From Streptomyces hygroscopicus (GTDB lineage Bacteria > Actinomycetota > Actinomycetes > Streptomycetales > Streptomycetaceae), in NCBI GenBank assembly GCA_002021875.1, contig CP018627.1:1-64000 (forward strand): DNA of 64,000 nt, given 5' to 3'. Within the stretch, counting starts at the first letter, position 1; each line of letters begins with the position of its first letter. Shown here piece after piece: positions 1 to 8,683 of the stretch. Position numbers and translations under genes: made by a program. The notes below the pieces were generated by a model that worked only from the letters and a program-made list of their open reading frames with translations, had not been told where the DNA came from and ran no database searches.

Positions 1-847
1 GCGCGAGGGTTGTCTCCTCCGAAGCGGTCCAGGCGTGGCCGTAGGACACGCTTTCCCCGGCCGGGACGCGCTTGACCAGCGACACCGACGACCGGAACGT
101 CATCGCCGGGCGCAGCCCGTGGTTGCCGTGCTGCGGGACCGGGTCAAGGCCGTAGACGGCGATGCCCGGGCGGACCAGGTCGAAGTGCAGGTCCGGCCGG
201 GTGAGGGTGGCTGCCGAGTTCGCCAGGTGCCGCAACGGCCGCAGCCCGGCGGCCCGTGCCTGCTCGTACGCCTGGGCGAAGCGCCTGGCCTGCATGTCGA
301 TCGACGGGTGGCCGAGCTCGTCCGCGCACGCCAGGTGCGAACACACCGCGACCACGTCGAGCACGCCGTCGGCCTGCGCTTTGGCGGCCTCATCCACCAG
401 TTCCGCCCATTGGGCGGGCGAGCACCCGTTGCGGTTCAGCCCGGTGTCGATCTTCAGATGCACCCGGGCGGTGCGGCCGAGGCCGGCGGCGGCGCCGCCG
501 ATCGCCCGCAGGCCACCGACCGAGGAGGCGGACAGCTCGATGTCCGCGCTGATCGCAGGAGCGAAGTCCTCGCCGGAGGCGTGCAGCCAGCACAGCACGG
601 GCGCGGTGATCCCAGCCGCGCGCAGTTCGAGCGCTTCGCCGACCGACGCGACGCCCAGGCAGTCGGCGCCGGAGGTGAGAGCGGCCCGCGCGACCGTGAT
701 CGCGCCGTGGCCGTAACCGTCTGCCTTGACGACGGCCATCGTGCGCGCGCCAGAGCGATGTGCGCGCTCGGCGAGCAGCGTCAGGTTGCTCTGGATCGCG
801 CCGACGTCGATCAGCAGTTCGGCGCGAGGCGCTGGCTGCGGATACAT
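1..847 (-). CDS. alr: alanine racemase (partial, C-terminus beyond window)
   Basis: PLP-dependent alanine racemase that interconverts L- and D-alanine in the cytoplasm. The start is ATG at 845-847. The motif VVKADGYGHGA, with the PLP-binding lysine near residue 41, is diagnostic. It is followed by the TGLNRNG, NSAATL and VRPGIAVYGL segments and a VSYGHAW segment, where the family carries its second catalytic tyrosine. About 282 residues are visible; the family is usually about 370, so the end lies left of the window. The MFS stop is 1 nt upstream, so the two genes are probably co-transcribed and translationally coupled. Because it neighbours a D-aminoacylase and a permease, it may be a catabolic rather than a cell-wall racemase (inference). 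Confidence 0.93.
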   Translation of the reverse strand, partial: MYPQPAPRAELLIDVGAIQSNLTLLAERAHRSGARTMAVVKADGYGHGAITVARAALTSGADCLGVASVGEALELRAAGITAPVLCWLHASGEDFAPAISADIELSASSVGGLRAIGGAAAGLGRTARVHLKIDTGLNRNGCSPAQWAELVDEAAKAQADGVLDVVAVCSHLACADELGHPSIDMQARRFAQAYEQARAAGLRPLRHLANSAATLTRPDLHFDLVRPGIAVYGLDPVPQHGNHGLRPAMTFRSSVSLVKRVPAGESVSYGHAWTASEETTLA

Positions 848-848
848 G

Positions 849-2153
849 CTAGGGCCTCCGCTCGGGCAGCCGGTTGGCGAAGATCGCGACCGCGCCGACC
901 ACCAGCAGCACCGCCACCGAGAGCAGGCCGACGACCGTGCTGCTGGTGGCCTCCTTGAGGTAGCCGATCAGCGTCGGGCTGAGGAAGCCCCCGAGCAGGC
1001 CGATGCTGTTGATCAGCGCGATTCCTCCGGCCGCCGCGGTGCCCTTGAGGTACGCGGACGGCATCGACCAGAACACCGCGTAGGCGGCCCACATGCACGC
1101 GGTCGCCGCGACGATCGCGACCAGCGAGACCGTGAACTGGCCGGCCGTGAGGGCCGCGACCGCGAGCGCCACCGCCCCGAGCAGGGTCGTCACCGAGCTG
1201 TGCAGCCGACGCTCGCCGCGTCGGTCCGAGCTCCGCCCGAGCAGCACCATCAGGATCATCGCGAACAAGTACGGCAGCGCCGAGTACAACCCGATCTCCT
1301 TCGTGTCGGAGAGCCCGTGCTCCTGGAAGATCGTGGGCAGCCAGAAGCTGACCGCGTACATCCCACTGATCAGGCAGAAGTAGGCGATCGCCATCGTGTA
1401 GATCCGGGGGTCGGCCAGCACCTTCCGGAAGCTGTGTGTGCCCGCGTCCCGGTCTCGGGCGAGATCGGACTCGATGATCGACTTCTCCTCCTCGGACAGC
1501 CACCGCGCGTGCCGGGGAGTGTCCGCGAGGGTCTTCCAGACCACGAACGCCAGCACCACGCAGGGAAGCCCCTCCAGCGCGAACACCCACTGCCAGCCCG
1601 CGAGCCCGCCGGCCCCGTCGAAGGCGGTCATGGTCCACGAGGAGACTGGCCCGCCGAGCATCGAGCCGATCGGCCCGGGCAGCATCAGCAGCGACATCGC
1701 GGCCGCCATCCGCGCCGGCGGGTACCAGTAGGTCAGGTAGAAGATGATGCCCGGCGCGAACCCGGCCTCGAATACGCCCAGCAGGAACCGGAGCACGTAG
1801 AACGTGACCGGGTCCGCAACGAACATCATCGCCGCCGAGGTCAGCCCCCAGAGGATCATGATCCGGAACACGGTCTTCCGCGTCCCGATCTTCTCCAGGA
1901 TCAGGTTGCTCGGGACCTCGAAGATTACGTACCCGAGGAAGAACATGCCCGCGGCCAGCCCGTAGACGGACTCGCTGATGCCGATGTCCTGCTGCATCTG
2001 GAGCTTCGCGAACCCGATGTTGACCCGGTCCAGGTACGCGAATGTGTAGCAGAGAATCAGCAGGGGCAGGATCCGCCAGCCCACGCGCCGGTACAGCGCG
2101 TCCCGCCGTGGGTCCTCCTCGTCCACTCCTGAGGTGGCCACCGTGATCGTCAT
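849..2153 (-). CDS. MFS transporter, anion:cation symporter family
   Basis: Twelve-helix major facilitator permease for an organic anion, located in the cytoplasmic membrane. The N-terminal signature YLDRVNIGFAK, then FFLGYVIFEVPSN and the RFLLGVFEAGFAPG helix, are typical of the ACS group (phthalate, tartrate and hydroxyphenylacetate permeases). I chose ATG 2153 because GGAGAG sits a few bases upstream. An alternative GTG at 2186 would overlap the deacylase stop by 4 nt but has no clear ribosome site. The gene lies between the deacylase and the racemase in one operon, so the cargo may be an N-acyl-amino acid or related acid (inference). Substrate unknown. Confidence 0.9.
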   Translation of the reverse strand: MTITVATSGVDEEDPRRDALYRRVGWRILPLLILCYTFAYLDRVNIGFAKLQMQQDIGISESVYGLAAGMFFLGYVIFEVPSNLILEKIGTRKTVFRIMILWGLTSAAMMFVADPVTFYVLRFLLGVFEAGFAPGIIFYLTYWYPPARMAAAMSLLMLPGPIGSMLGGPVSSWTMTAFDGAGGLAGWQWVFALEGLPCVVLAFVVWKTLADTPRHARWLSEEEKSIIESDLARDRDAGTHSFRKVLADPRIYTMAIAYFCLISGMYAVSFWLPTIFQEHGLSDTKEIGLYSALPYLFAMILMVLLGRSSDRRGERRLHSSVTTLLGAVALAVAALTAGQFTVSLVAIVAATACMWAAYAVFWSMPSAYLKGTAAAGGIALINSIGLLGGFLSPTLIGYLKEATSSTVVGLLSVAVLLVVGAVAIFANRLPERRP

Positions 2154-2182
2154 GCGTCTCTCCGTCGTCTTGTCGGCGCTGG

Positions 2183-3679
2183 TCACTGGTTGTGGTGCCG
2201 TCCGTAGATCGGCCTGCCCGGCAACGCGTCGGGCACCAGCCAGCCGTCCCGGACCACGAATCGGCCGTCGACCAGCACGTGGTCGATACCGGTCGAGGTC
2301 CTGGCCTCGGTGTAGGTGGCCGTGCTGGCGATCGTCTCGGGGTCGAACACGACCAGGTCGGCGTCGGCACCGACCTGGACCCGCCCCTTGCGCGCGAAAG
2401 CCGGCGCGGCCTCGGCCATGATCCGGGCGGGCAGCAGCGTGCAGCGCCGCACCGCCTCGGGAAGCGACAGGAGCCCCAACTCACGCACCAGCCAGCCGAA
2501 CGTGCGGGCGTAGCAGCCGACGCTGCGCGGGTGGGTGTACGCCTCCCGCGGCACTGGCCACCGGTCGTCGACCATCCGCCCGTCCGGCCCGACCATCGGC
2601 ATGGCGTCCGAGGCGATGGCGGTGTCGGCGAGCAGCAGGGACCGCTCCAGCACGGCCCGGTCTGCCGGGTCTCGCTCGTCCAGCCAGTCGAAGACGATCA
2701 GCCCGCCCGGGTCCTCGGCACGCAGTCGCCGGAGCCGGTCCGCGTCCGCGACGCGCTCCCCGCTCGCCATGTGGAAGATGTTCTCCGGCTTCATCCCGAG
2801 TCTGCGCAGGCTGTCCGGTTCCAGGAACGCGGCCCCGGCCACGGTGGAGGCCGAGCCGTACGGGTATGCCTCGGTGGTGATCCGCAGTCCGTAGTCCCTG
2901 GCCCGGTCTATCGCGGCCGAGATCTCGTCGATCATCCGGTTCGACGTGCTGTTCAGATGGCACAGGTGTGTGTGCGCGCCCGTGCCGGCCGCAGCCGCGA
3001 TCACCTCCAGCGCGCCCTCCAGAGAGGTGCCCGGTTCCTCCGTGGAGATGAACCGGGTGTGGGTGAACGTCGGCACGCCGAGGCGCGCCGCCAGCGAGGA
3101 CACCGCCAAGTACTCGTCCCGCCCGGAGTCCGGCGCGTATCCGACCAGCACCCCGATGCCCAGAGCCCCGGCGGACACCTGCTCCTCCAGCAGGTCCAGC
3201 AGTTGGCGAACCTGCTGGGGACCGACCGGTCGCCGCCAGTTCGGCGCGCCCTGGTGGGCCGAGAAGGTCTCGAACGGCGCCCCGGGCTCGATTCCGTCGA
3301 ACAGCCGCATCCGCGCCAGGGCCCAGCTCGCCGAGTAGCCGAAGTTGATCGGCCGGCCCTCGGCCTCCGCTCGCGTGTAGGTGCTCGCCACGGGCAGCGC
3401 GCCGGCTTCCAGTTCAAGCGCAGTGGTGACCCCATCCAGGGCCTGCAACCGCAGTCCGCTGATCGTCTGCGCGTGGCTGTGCAGGTCAATGAACCCGGGT
3501 ACGAGTACACGACCGGAGACGTCGACCACGGTGTCGGCCATCAGCGGTTCGGCGGTGACGGCCACGATCCGGCCGCCGCTGATCCCGACCTGGCGCACCG
3601 CGTCCAGCCCGGTCTCCGGGTCGACCACCCTCGCCCCGGAGAACACGAGTTCACAGCGTCGTATGTCCTTGCTTGCCAT
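2183..3679 (-). CDS. N-acyl-D-amino-acid deacylase (amidohydrolase family)
   Basis: Metal-dependent amidohydrolase, 498 residues, of the D-aminoacylase / N-acyl-D-glutamate deacylase group, which releases D-amino acids from N-acyl derivatives. The metal-binding HSH of PGFIDLHSHAQ, the THTRF and HLCHLNSTS metal-ligand segments, the AIASDAMP aspartate segment, and a C-terminal KGRVQVGADADLVVFDP strand are all visible. The start at 3679 begins the typical beta-sandwich strand (CELVFSGARVVDPETG). It is the first gene of the minus-strand operon with the MFS permease and racemase, divergent from an AsnC-type regulator. Exact substrate cannot be read from the sequence. Confidence 0.88.
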   Translation of the reverse strand: MASKDIRRCELVFSGARVVDPETGLDAVRQVGISGGRIVAVTAEPLMADTVVDVSGRVLVPGFIDLHSHAQTISGLRLQALDGVTTALELEAGALPVASTYTRAEAEGRPINFGYSASWALARMRLFDGIEPGAPFETFSAHQGAPNWRRPVGPQQVRQLLDLLEEQVSAGALGIGVLVGYAPDSGRDEYLAVSSLAARLGVPTFTHTRFISTEEPGTSLEGALEVIAAAAGTGAHTHLCHLNSTSNRMIDEISAAIDRARDYGLRITTEAYPYGSASTVAGAAFLEPDSLRRLGMKPENIFHMASGERVADADRLRRLRAEDPGGLIVFDWLDERDPADRAVLERSLLLADTAIASDAMPMVGPDGRMVDDRWPVPREAYTHPRSVGCYARTFGWLVRELGLLSLPEAVRRCTLLPARIMAEAAPAFARKGRVQVGADADLVVFDPETIASTATYTEARTSTGIDHVLVDGRFVVRDGWLVPDALPGRPIYGRHHNQ

Positions 3680-3710
3680 GCGCAGCAGGGTGCACAAGGC
3701 TCCGGATACG

Positions 3711-3760
3711 TTGTTCGAAACGATGGAAAAATCATCATGCTGGCTGTCTAATGTTCGAAA
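3711..3760. promoter_or_regulatory. divergent promoter region with two TTCGAA operator-like boxes
   Basis: The 108-bp interval between the deacylase start and the regulator start carries two copies of TGTTCGAAA, at 3712-3720 and 3752-3760. The palindromic cores TTCGAA lie exactly 40 bp apart, about four helical turns. A repeated palindrome on one face of the helix is what an oligomeric Lrp/AsnC protein would bind. I infer that the adjacent regulator binds here and controls both directions. Confidence 0.5.
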
Positions 3761-3787
3761 ATGACAGGCTGGCCTGAAGGAGGCGGT

Positions 3788-4783
3788 GTGCTCGACGAAG
3801 TCGATCTCGCGCTTGTGGACGCCCTCCAGGTCAACCCGAGGGCACGCTGGGCCAAGCTCGCCGAGGCCCTGGAGCTGGCACCGATCACTCTGGCCCGCCG
3901 CTGGCAGCGCCTGAGCGAGGCCGGAGCCGCCTGGATCACGGTCGCCCTCGGCAACAGCGCCACCCGGGGCGCAATCGTCGAGCTGAGCTGTGAGCCGGGC
4001 ACCGCGAGCCAGGTCGCGCTCGAGCTGGCCGAGCTCCCCTACGTGATCACCGTCGGCGTGACAACTGGCGAGTACGACGTGTACGCGATCGTGCTGGCGC
4101 CGACGCTTGCCGCGCTCTCCGATGTCCTGGTGAACACGCTGCCGCTTCCGGCGCAGGTCACCAGGATCCGCAGCCATGTGTTCGGCGGGGTCTTCGGCGG
4201 TGTCCTCTGGCGGCTGACCGTGATGAACCGCAGCCAGACCGAGCAGGTCCGGGACGTGGTCGGCCCGCCGCCCCGGACGATCCAACCATTCGGCGCTGCC
4301 GACCGCGCGCTGTTCCTCGCCCTCGGCCACGACGGCCGCCGCCCGTACACCGACCTGGCCGCCGAGCTCGGAACCTCACCACAGTCGATCAAGCGTCGGC
4401 TCGACCGGCTCCACCGCCACGGCGACATAGGCTTCCGCTGCGACATCGCGCGCCCCCTCGCCGGCTGGCACTCCATGGCCCTGTTCTGGCTCAGGGTCCC
4501 CGACACCGAGGTCACCTCGGTCGGACGGGCGCTCGGCTCCTGGCCGGAGACCCGCTACTGCGCCGCGGTGACCAGCCCGAACAACCTCGGGCTGATCGTG
4601 AGCCTGCGGTCCCTGGAGCACCTCGACGAGCTGGTGGTCCGGATCGCCACCAAGCATCCCACCGTCGGGATCGCCGACCGGCGGCTGGTGCTGCGACAGG
4701 TCAAGGTCTATGGCCGGCTCCTCGATCAGTTCGGCCGCTGCATGCGAGTGATCCCGGTCGATCCCTGGGCGGCGGTGCGCTGA
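3788..4783 (+). CDS. Lrp/AsnC family regulator, duplicated two-module form
   Basis: Transcription factor of about 331 residues with two Lrp/AsnC modules in tandem. The first has an HTH (VDALQVNPRARWAKLAEAL) and a RAM-like domain; the second HTH starts near residue 170 (DLAAELGTSPQSIKRRLDRL) and is followed by a second ligand-binding half. I chose GTG 3788 because a perfect AAGGAGG lies at 3777-3783; the longer ATG at 3761 has no ribosome site and overlaps an operator box. It is divergent from the D-amino-acid operon, so it probably senses an amino acid and controls that operon (inference). Confidence 0.85.
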   Translation: MLDEVDLALVDALQVNPRARWAKLAEALELAPITLARRWQRLSEAGAAWITVALGNSATRGAIVELSCEPGTASQVALELAELPYVITVGVTTGEYDVYAIVLAPTLAALSDVLVNTLPLPAQVTRIRSHVFGGVFGGVLWRLTVMNRSQTEQVRDVVGPPPRTIQPFGAADRALFLALGHDGRRPYTDLAAELGTSPQSIKRRLDRLHRHGDIGFRCDIARPLAGWHSMALFWLRVPDTEVTSVGRALGSWPETRYCAAVTSPNNLGLIVSLRSLEHLDELVVRIATKHPTVGIADRRLVLRQVKVYGRLLDQFGRCMRVIPVDPWAAVR

Positions 4784-5070
4784 CCGTCGCCGAGGTCAAG
4801 CAACTGTTCATGCTGGCCCCCACGCGGACCGGGTCGCCTGGCCGTGGGGGACGCCACCGGTCGACTCCTTGTGCAGCTAAGGGGTGGGGCGGCTCTCGGA
4901 GGTGGCGGAAGCTGGAGGACACCCTGCTGGGCGGCCTCGAGTTCGCACGGGGACCACGCCACCGCCTGAGCCGGTGAACCTCTGGACAGCGGAAACGAGC
5001 AGCGGGGTCAGACCGGACCGGGTCTCCGTGGGACGCTCGGGGCCGGTGGTGTGTGCCCCCCATGGTGTGG

Positions 5071-5493
5071 CTATTCGGCGGTGTGGCCAGGGTCGGGGAG
5101 TTCCGGCGGGAAGTGCCGTTCCATGATCTCCGCCCAGCGGTGCAGAGCGACGAAGCCGGTGAGGTTGTCCGCCTGAGCCTGGACCAGCTCGGTCAAAGCG
5201 GCGACAAAGGGCTGAGCAGCGGTGTCGCCGGGCATGGCGGCGGCGGTTTGCTTGAGCCGCTCGTGGGCGGCAGGGAAGACGCCCTTGGCCCAGGCATCCT
5301 GTTCCAGAACTTGCTTGTGCCCTTCCTCAAGGTTGATCCGCATGATCGTGAGCTCTGGACAGTCCGGCGTGTGCCAGGTTTCGTGAATCCCACCGTCTTT
5401 CATCACATATGCGATGCGGGTGTTGTTCTCGGGGTCCGGCTGGGCAAGGCAGTCGGTGCATTCCTCGCGTTCCGTCTCCGGCATCTCGGTCAT
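5071..5493 (-). CDS. hypothetical protein, paralogue of 10586-10990
   Basis: 140-residue cytoplasmic protein of unknown function. The start at ATG 5493 has GAGGGGAG upstream. An N-terminal cysteine pair (CTDC), then HTPDCPE, KEQDAWAKGVFPAAHERLK-like and HRWAEIMERHFPPELPD segments are shared, in the same order, with the protein at 10586-10990, so these are clear paralogues. The conserved Cys/His residues near the N-terminus could bind metal, but no catalytic motif is recognisable. Confidence 0.75.
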   Translation of the reverse strand: MTEMPETEREECTDCLAQPDPENNTRIAYVMKDGGIHETWHTPDCPELTIMRINLEEGHKQVLEQDAWAKGVFPAAHERLKQTAAAMPGDTAAQPFVAALTELVQAQADNLTGFVALHRWAEIMERHFPPELPDPGHTAE

Positions 5494-5670
5494 TACGACA
5501 CTCCCCTCGTGGAGGCAGAGCCTGCCATCCCGGTCACCGGACAACCAGAGTCTCCCCGATCCAGTACCGCCAGCACCCATCGTTGGATCCGTCGAAGGAC
5601 CCTGGTCCGTCCGGGTGAGCCTGGGTCCCGACTCCGATATCCGGGACGGTCAGCCCTTTAACGTGCGGCC

Positions 5671-6237
5671 ATGGAAGACACTCCGATGCCTGAGCCGCTG
5701 CGGCGCCCGGTGCACCAACTCGTATCCGAGACGGTCCAGCAGTGCCAGGAGGTGCTGCGGTACACCGAACCCGACCGGGCACATGACTGGAAACGGATGA
5801 CGTTGTACCGGGCCACCGATGCGGCGGACACGATGGACATGGCGTCCATGCTGATCGCGGCGTACTGCCAGCATGTCGGCATGTCGAAGGACAGGCTGGA
5901 GTCATACCTTCAGCTCGGGCAGCAGCACAGCCGGGCGGCTGGCCCGACAGACGCCGACCGGTCCCATGTGGCGGGCCTACTGGGCGAGGAGACCCCTGCG
6001 GGCGCCGACCGGTCGGGACTGGTGCGGATGCGATACGGCCGTGGGGAGCGCCAGGCCGAGAAGGCGCAGCGGCCGGAGGAGGACCCGCAGAAGCTGTTTA
6101 CCGAGGCGTGCCTGCACGGGCTGCGGGCCAAGCTGTGCGACGACCTCGGGTCGCTGGACCTGTTCCCGCCGGAGGTGGCCGCGATGGCCCGCCGGGTCGC
6201 TGAGTGCCTCGAAGTGCCGGAGCCGGCCACTGCGTGA
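5671..6237 (+). CDS. hypothetical protein
   Basis: 188-residue protein, mostly helical and charged, with no motif I recognise. Third-position GC and the composition look coding, and a strong hairpin follows the stop. The start is either ATG 5671 or the in-frame ATG 5686 (MPEPLRR). It is divergent from the paralogue gene at 5071-5493. Function unknown. Confidence 0.65.
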   Translation: MEDTPMPEPLRRPVHQLVSETVQQCQEVLRYTEPDRAHDWKRMTLYRATDAADTMDMASMLIAAYCQHVGMSKDRLESYLQLGQQHSRAAGPTDADRSHVAGLLGEETPAGADRSGLVRMRYGRGERQAEKAQRPEEDPQKLFTEACLHGLRAKLCDDLGSLDLFPPEVAAMARRVAECLEVPEPATA

Positions 6238-6276
6238 GCCGCAGGAAGTGCCGGGCCGCTGACAGTCGGGGCGTGG

Positions 6277-6307
6277 CCGCCGGACCGGGAGCGGTCCGGT
6301 CCGGCGG
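6277..6307 (+). terminator. GC-rich hairpin, probable terminator
   Basis: A perfect 11-bp inverted repeat (CCGCCGGACCG at 6277-6287 and its complement at 6297-6307) with a 9-nt loop, 40 nt after the stop of the 5671-6237 gene. There is no T-tract, as is common for streptomycete terminators. It also lies close to the end of the minus-strand pseudogene, so it may act both ways. Confidence 0.5.
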
Positions 6308-6312
6308 AAGCG

Positions 6313-6909
6313 TCAGGCGGTGCCCTCGGTGGTGACGGGGACTTCCAGCGGAACGGTCCAGATGCTGTCCTTCGACCTGGCGGTGATGCTCAGGCGCACC
6401 GGCTCGTTCGCGTAGTCGCGGAGCCAGTCCTGTGTGCTGCTGGTCGACCAGGTGGGCGGGGTGGTGGGGGTCAGGCCGTAGCGCGTCCGCTCCCCGACCG
6501 TGAGCTGCTGCGAGGCAACGGTCCGGCCGGTGTCGCCACGGCCGTCCGCGCTGAACTTCCACGGCCCCCAGATGTGCGCACGTACCTCTTCGGGGTGGCG
6601 GTGCCGGCGAGCTGGGGACCGTTGCCGCGGTGCGGGTTGTCGTTGCGGATGGACACGGTGATCTCGATGGCGTCATGGGACAACAGCCCGGGTGGGCCTT
6701 CGAGGTGGAGCCGCAGCATGGCGGTGGAGCGGGCCTTGTTGGCCACGATGGCGCAGCGGAAGACGGGGGTGAGGTCGGCGTGCAGGCGCTGCTGCTCGAT
6801 CCGGGACATGGTCTGCGCGGCCCCGTTGGCGTTGCGCGCCGCCTTCCAGGATCCGATGGCGGCAACGGCAGCGACAACCGTGGCTTCGTTGATTGCTTCG
6901 GACAGCGCT
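6313..6909 (-). pseudogene. 3' part of a hypothetical gene, frameshifted and truncated by an IS21-like element
   Basis: Reading down from 6909, the frame gives a hydrophobic segment (EATVVAAVAAIGSW), then ARNANGAAQTMSRIEQQRL and a beta-rich part with LHLEGPPG and ITVSIRNDNP. Near 6600 the frame breaks; coding continues in another frame as VRAHIWGPWKFSADG through to a stop at 6313-6315. There is no start codon at the 5' side, where the sequence runs straight into the terminal repeat of the mobile element. The matching 5' end may be the fragment at 10440-10517. Function unknown. Confidence 0.6.
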
Positions 6910-7096
6910 TGTTGACGGGTTTGGGTGGCACTTCTTGATCTTGAGACGCTGAGATGTCGATGAGTTTTGACGGCGCCTGGAGCTGGCAGAGGATGGCTGT
7001 GGCGGCGACCTCGCGGTCCAGTCCTGGTTTCAGCCGGTAGCGATCTGTGCGTCGGGAACCTGTCTCCCAGGTCCGCGATTCGGCAAGGTGGGCACC

Positions 7097-7888
7097 ATGA
7101 CTGTGGGGTTCAGCGGTGACGTGGCCGAGTATTACGCGAAGTTCCGTCGTGGTTATCCGCCTCAGGCTCTCGACGCGCTGCAAACGGCTTTCGCGCTGAC
7201 CACGGACGACATCGTGCTCGATCTCGGGTGCGGGACCGGTCAGCTGGCCGTCCCGCTCGCCTCGCGGGTCGGCTCGGTCATCGGTATGGATCCCGAGCCA
7301 GACATGCTTCGGCTCGCCAGAGACACAGCCGCGAGACACGACGTGCGCAATGCGACGTGGGTCCTCGGTGCCGACAGCGACGTCCCTGCGCTCAGCGAGC
7401 TGATGGGTCAGCGGTCGCTGGCGATGGCAGTCATCGGACAGGCACTCCACTGGATGGACCATGGAGAGCTCTTCCGTGCGCTGTCGCCGCTGATCCGCCC
7501 CGGGGGAGGCATCGCCGTGGTCGCCAACGGGACGCCCCTGTGGTTGCAGGACGACGAGTGGTCACGCTCGCTGCGAGCCTGCCTGGAAGACTATTTCGGC
7601 ACGAAATTGGAGGCGTCCTGCGGCACCGGCGCGTCAGACCGGTTGCGCTATGGGCAGGCACTGGAGGCGGCCGGCTTCGAAGGTGTGCGCGAAATCGTCA
7701 TCGAATACAGTGATGAGCTGAGCTTCGACCAGCTCATCGGCGGGGTCTACTCTGCCATCCCCGCAGATGAGCTGCCCGAACCGGACGCTCGGCCGGCCTT
7801 CGCGGAGCGCATCCGCCAGTCACTTCCACCGGACCAGTACTTCACCGAAGATGTCGCAGTCTCCGTGCTCGTGGGCCGGCTGAGGTAG
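7097..7888 (+). CDS. class I SAM-dependent methyltransferase, IS passenger
   Basis: Methyltransferase of the Methyltransf_11 type, about 263 residues. The SAM-binding motif VLDLGCGTGQLA comes at residues 38-49, an acidic residue ending strand beta2 follows (VIGMDPEP), then a motif IV region (MAVIGQALHWMD) and RPGGGIAVV. I chose ATG 7097 over the upstream GTG 7088. Its stop codon (7886-7888) directly abuts the istB stop (7889-7891), with no bases between. It lies between the IS left end and istB, so it travels with the element. Substrate unknown; small-molecule methylation is the usual role of this family. Confidence 0.85.
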   Translation: MTVGFSGDVAEYYAKFRRGYPPQALDALQTAFALTTDDIVLDLGCGTGQLAVPLASRVGSVIGMDPEPDMLRLARDTAARHDVRNATWVLGADSDVPALSELMGQRSLAMAVIGQALHWMDHGELFRALSPLIRPGGGIAVVANGTPLWLQDDEWSRSLRACLEDYFGTKLEASCGTGASDRLRYGQALEAAGFEGVREIVIEYSDELSFDQLIGGVYSAIPADELPEPDARPAFAERIRQSLPPDQYFTEDVAVSVLVGRLR

Positions 7889-8683
7889 TCAGCCGACCGG
7901 TGCCTCGGCTCGTGCTCGCGTCGTGGCGAGGCGGTAGGAGTCGGTGCCGGTCTCGATGATGGTGCCGTTGAAGGTCAGCCGGTCGACGATGGCCGCGCAG
8001 AGCCGCGGATCCGTGAACGTCTTCGTCCAGCCGCCAAAGGACTCATTGGATGCGATGGCGACGCTGTTCTTCTCCTCGCGCTCGGTCAGAACCTGGAACA
8101 GGAGTTCGGCGCCGTGCCGGTCCAGCTCCATGTAGCCGAGCTCATCGATGCACAAAAGATCAACCCGCCCGTAGCGGGCGATGGTCTTGTTCAGCTGCTT
8201 CTCGTCGGCGGCCTCGACCAGCTCGTTCACCAGCTTCGTCGCGAGCGTGTAGCGGACCCGGTAGCCCTTCATCGCCGCCTCGGTGCCCAGGGCGATCAGC
8301 ATGTGCGACTTGCCGGTGCCGGAGTCGCCGATCAGGCAGAGCGGCTGCCCCTGCTTGATCCATTCACAGCTGGCGAGTGTGTGGACGGTGGCCGCGTCGA
8401 TGTTGGGGTTCGCCTCGAAGTCGAACGCCCGAAGGGACTTCTCCCGCGGGAAGTTCGCCGCCTTGATGCGCCGCTCCGAACGGCGGCGGGCCCGGTCGTC
8501 GCACTCGGCCATCATCAGTTCGGCGAGGAAGCCCCGGTAGCTCATCTGCTCCTTCAGCGCCCGCTCGGCGATGTCGGAGAACTCCTTGCGGATCGACGGC
8601 AGCCGCAGCATGCGGCAGGCCGTGTCGATGGCGGCGTCGGCGGCCTGCTCGGTCAAGCCTCGCTGGCGGGGCATGGTCGTCAC
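7889..8683 (-). CDS. istB: IS21-family helper ATPase IstB
   Basis: AAA+ ATPase that assists IstA in target choice and strand transfer. Walker A is GDSGTGKSH near residue 118 and Walker B is VDLLCIDELGY near residue 174, followed by sensor-like IASNESF. The GTG start at 8683 overlaps the istA stop by 4 nt and has GGAGAAG upstream. Length (264) is normal for the family, and the gene looks intact. Confidence 0.93.
   Translation of the reverse strand: MTTMPRQRGLTEQAADAAIDTACRMLRLPSIRKEFSDIAERALKEQMSYRGFLAELMMAECDDRARRRSERRIKAANFPREKSLRAFDFEANPNIDAATVHTLASCEWIKQGQPLCLIGDSGTGKSHMLIALGTEAAMKGYRVRYTLATKLVNELVEAADEKQLNKTIARYGRVDLLCIDELGYMELDRHGAELLFQVLTEREEKNSVAIASNESFGGWTKTFTDPRLCAAIVDRLTFNGTIIETGTDSYRLATTRARAEAPVG

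Noticed and set aside
726..2132. 468-residue plus-strand open frame
   Set aside because: Antisense shadow of the racemase and permease; composition is typical of high-GC antisense frames.
811..2484. 557-residue minus-strand open frame
   Set aside because: It is the out-of-frame shadow of the MFS and deacylase genes; its translation is Arg/Gly-rich with no motif, while the other frame gives clear families.
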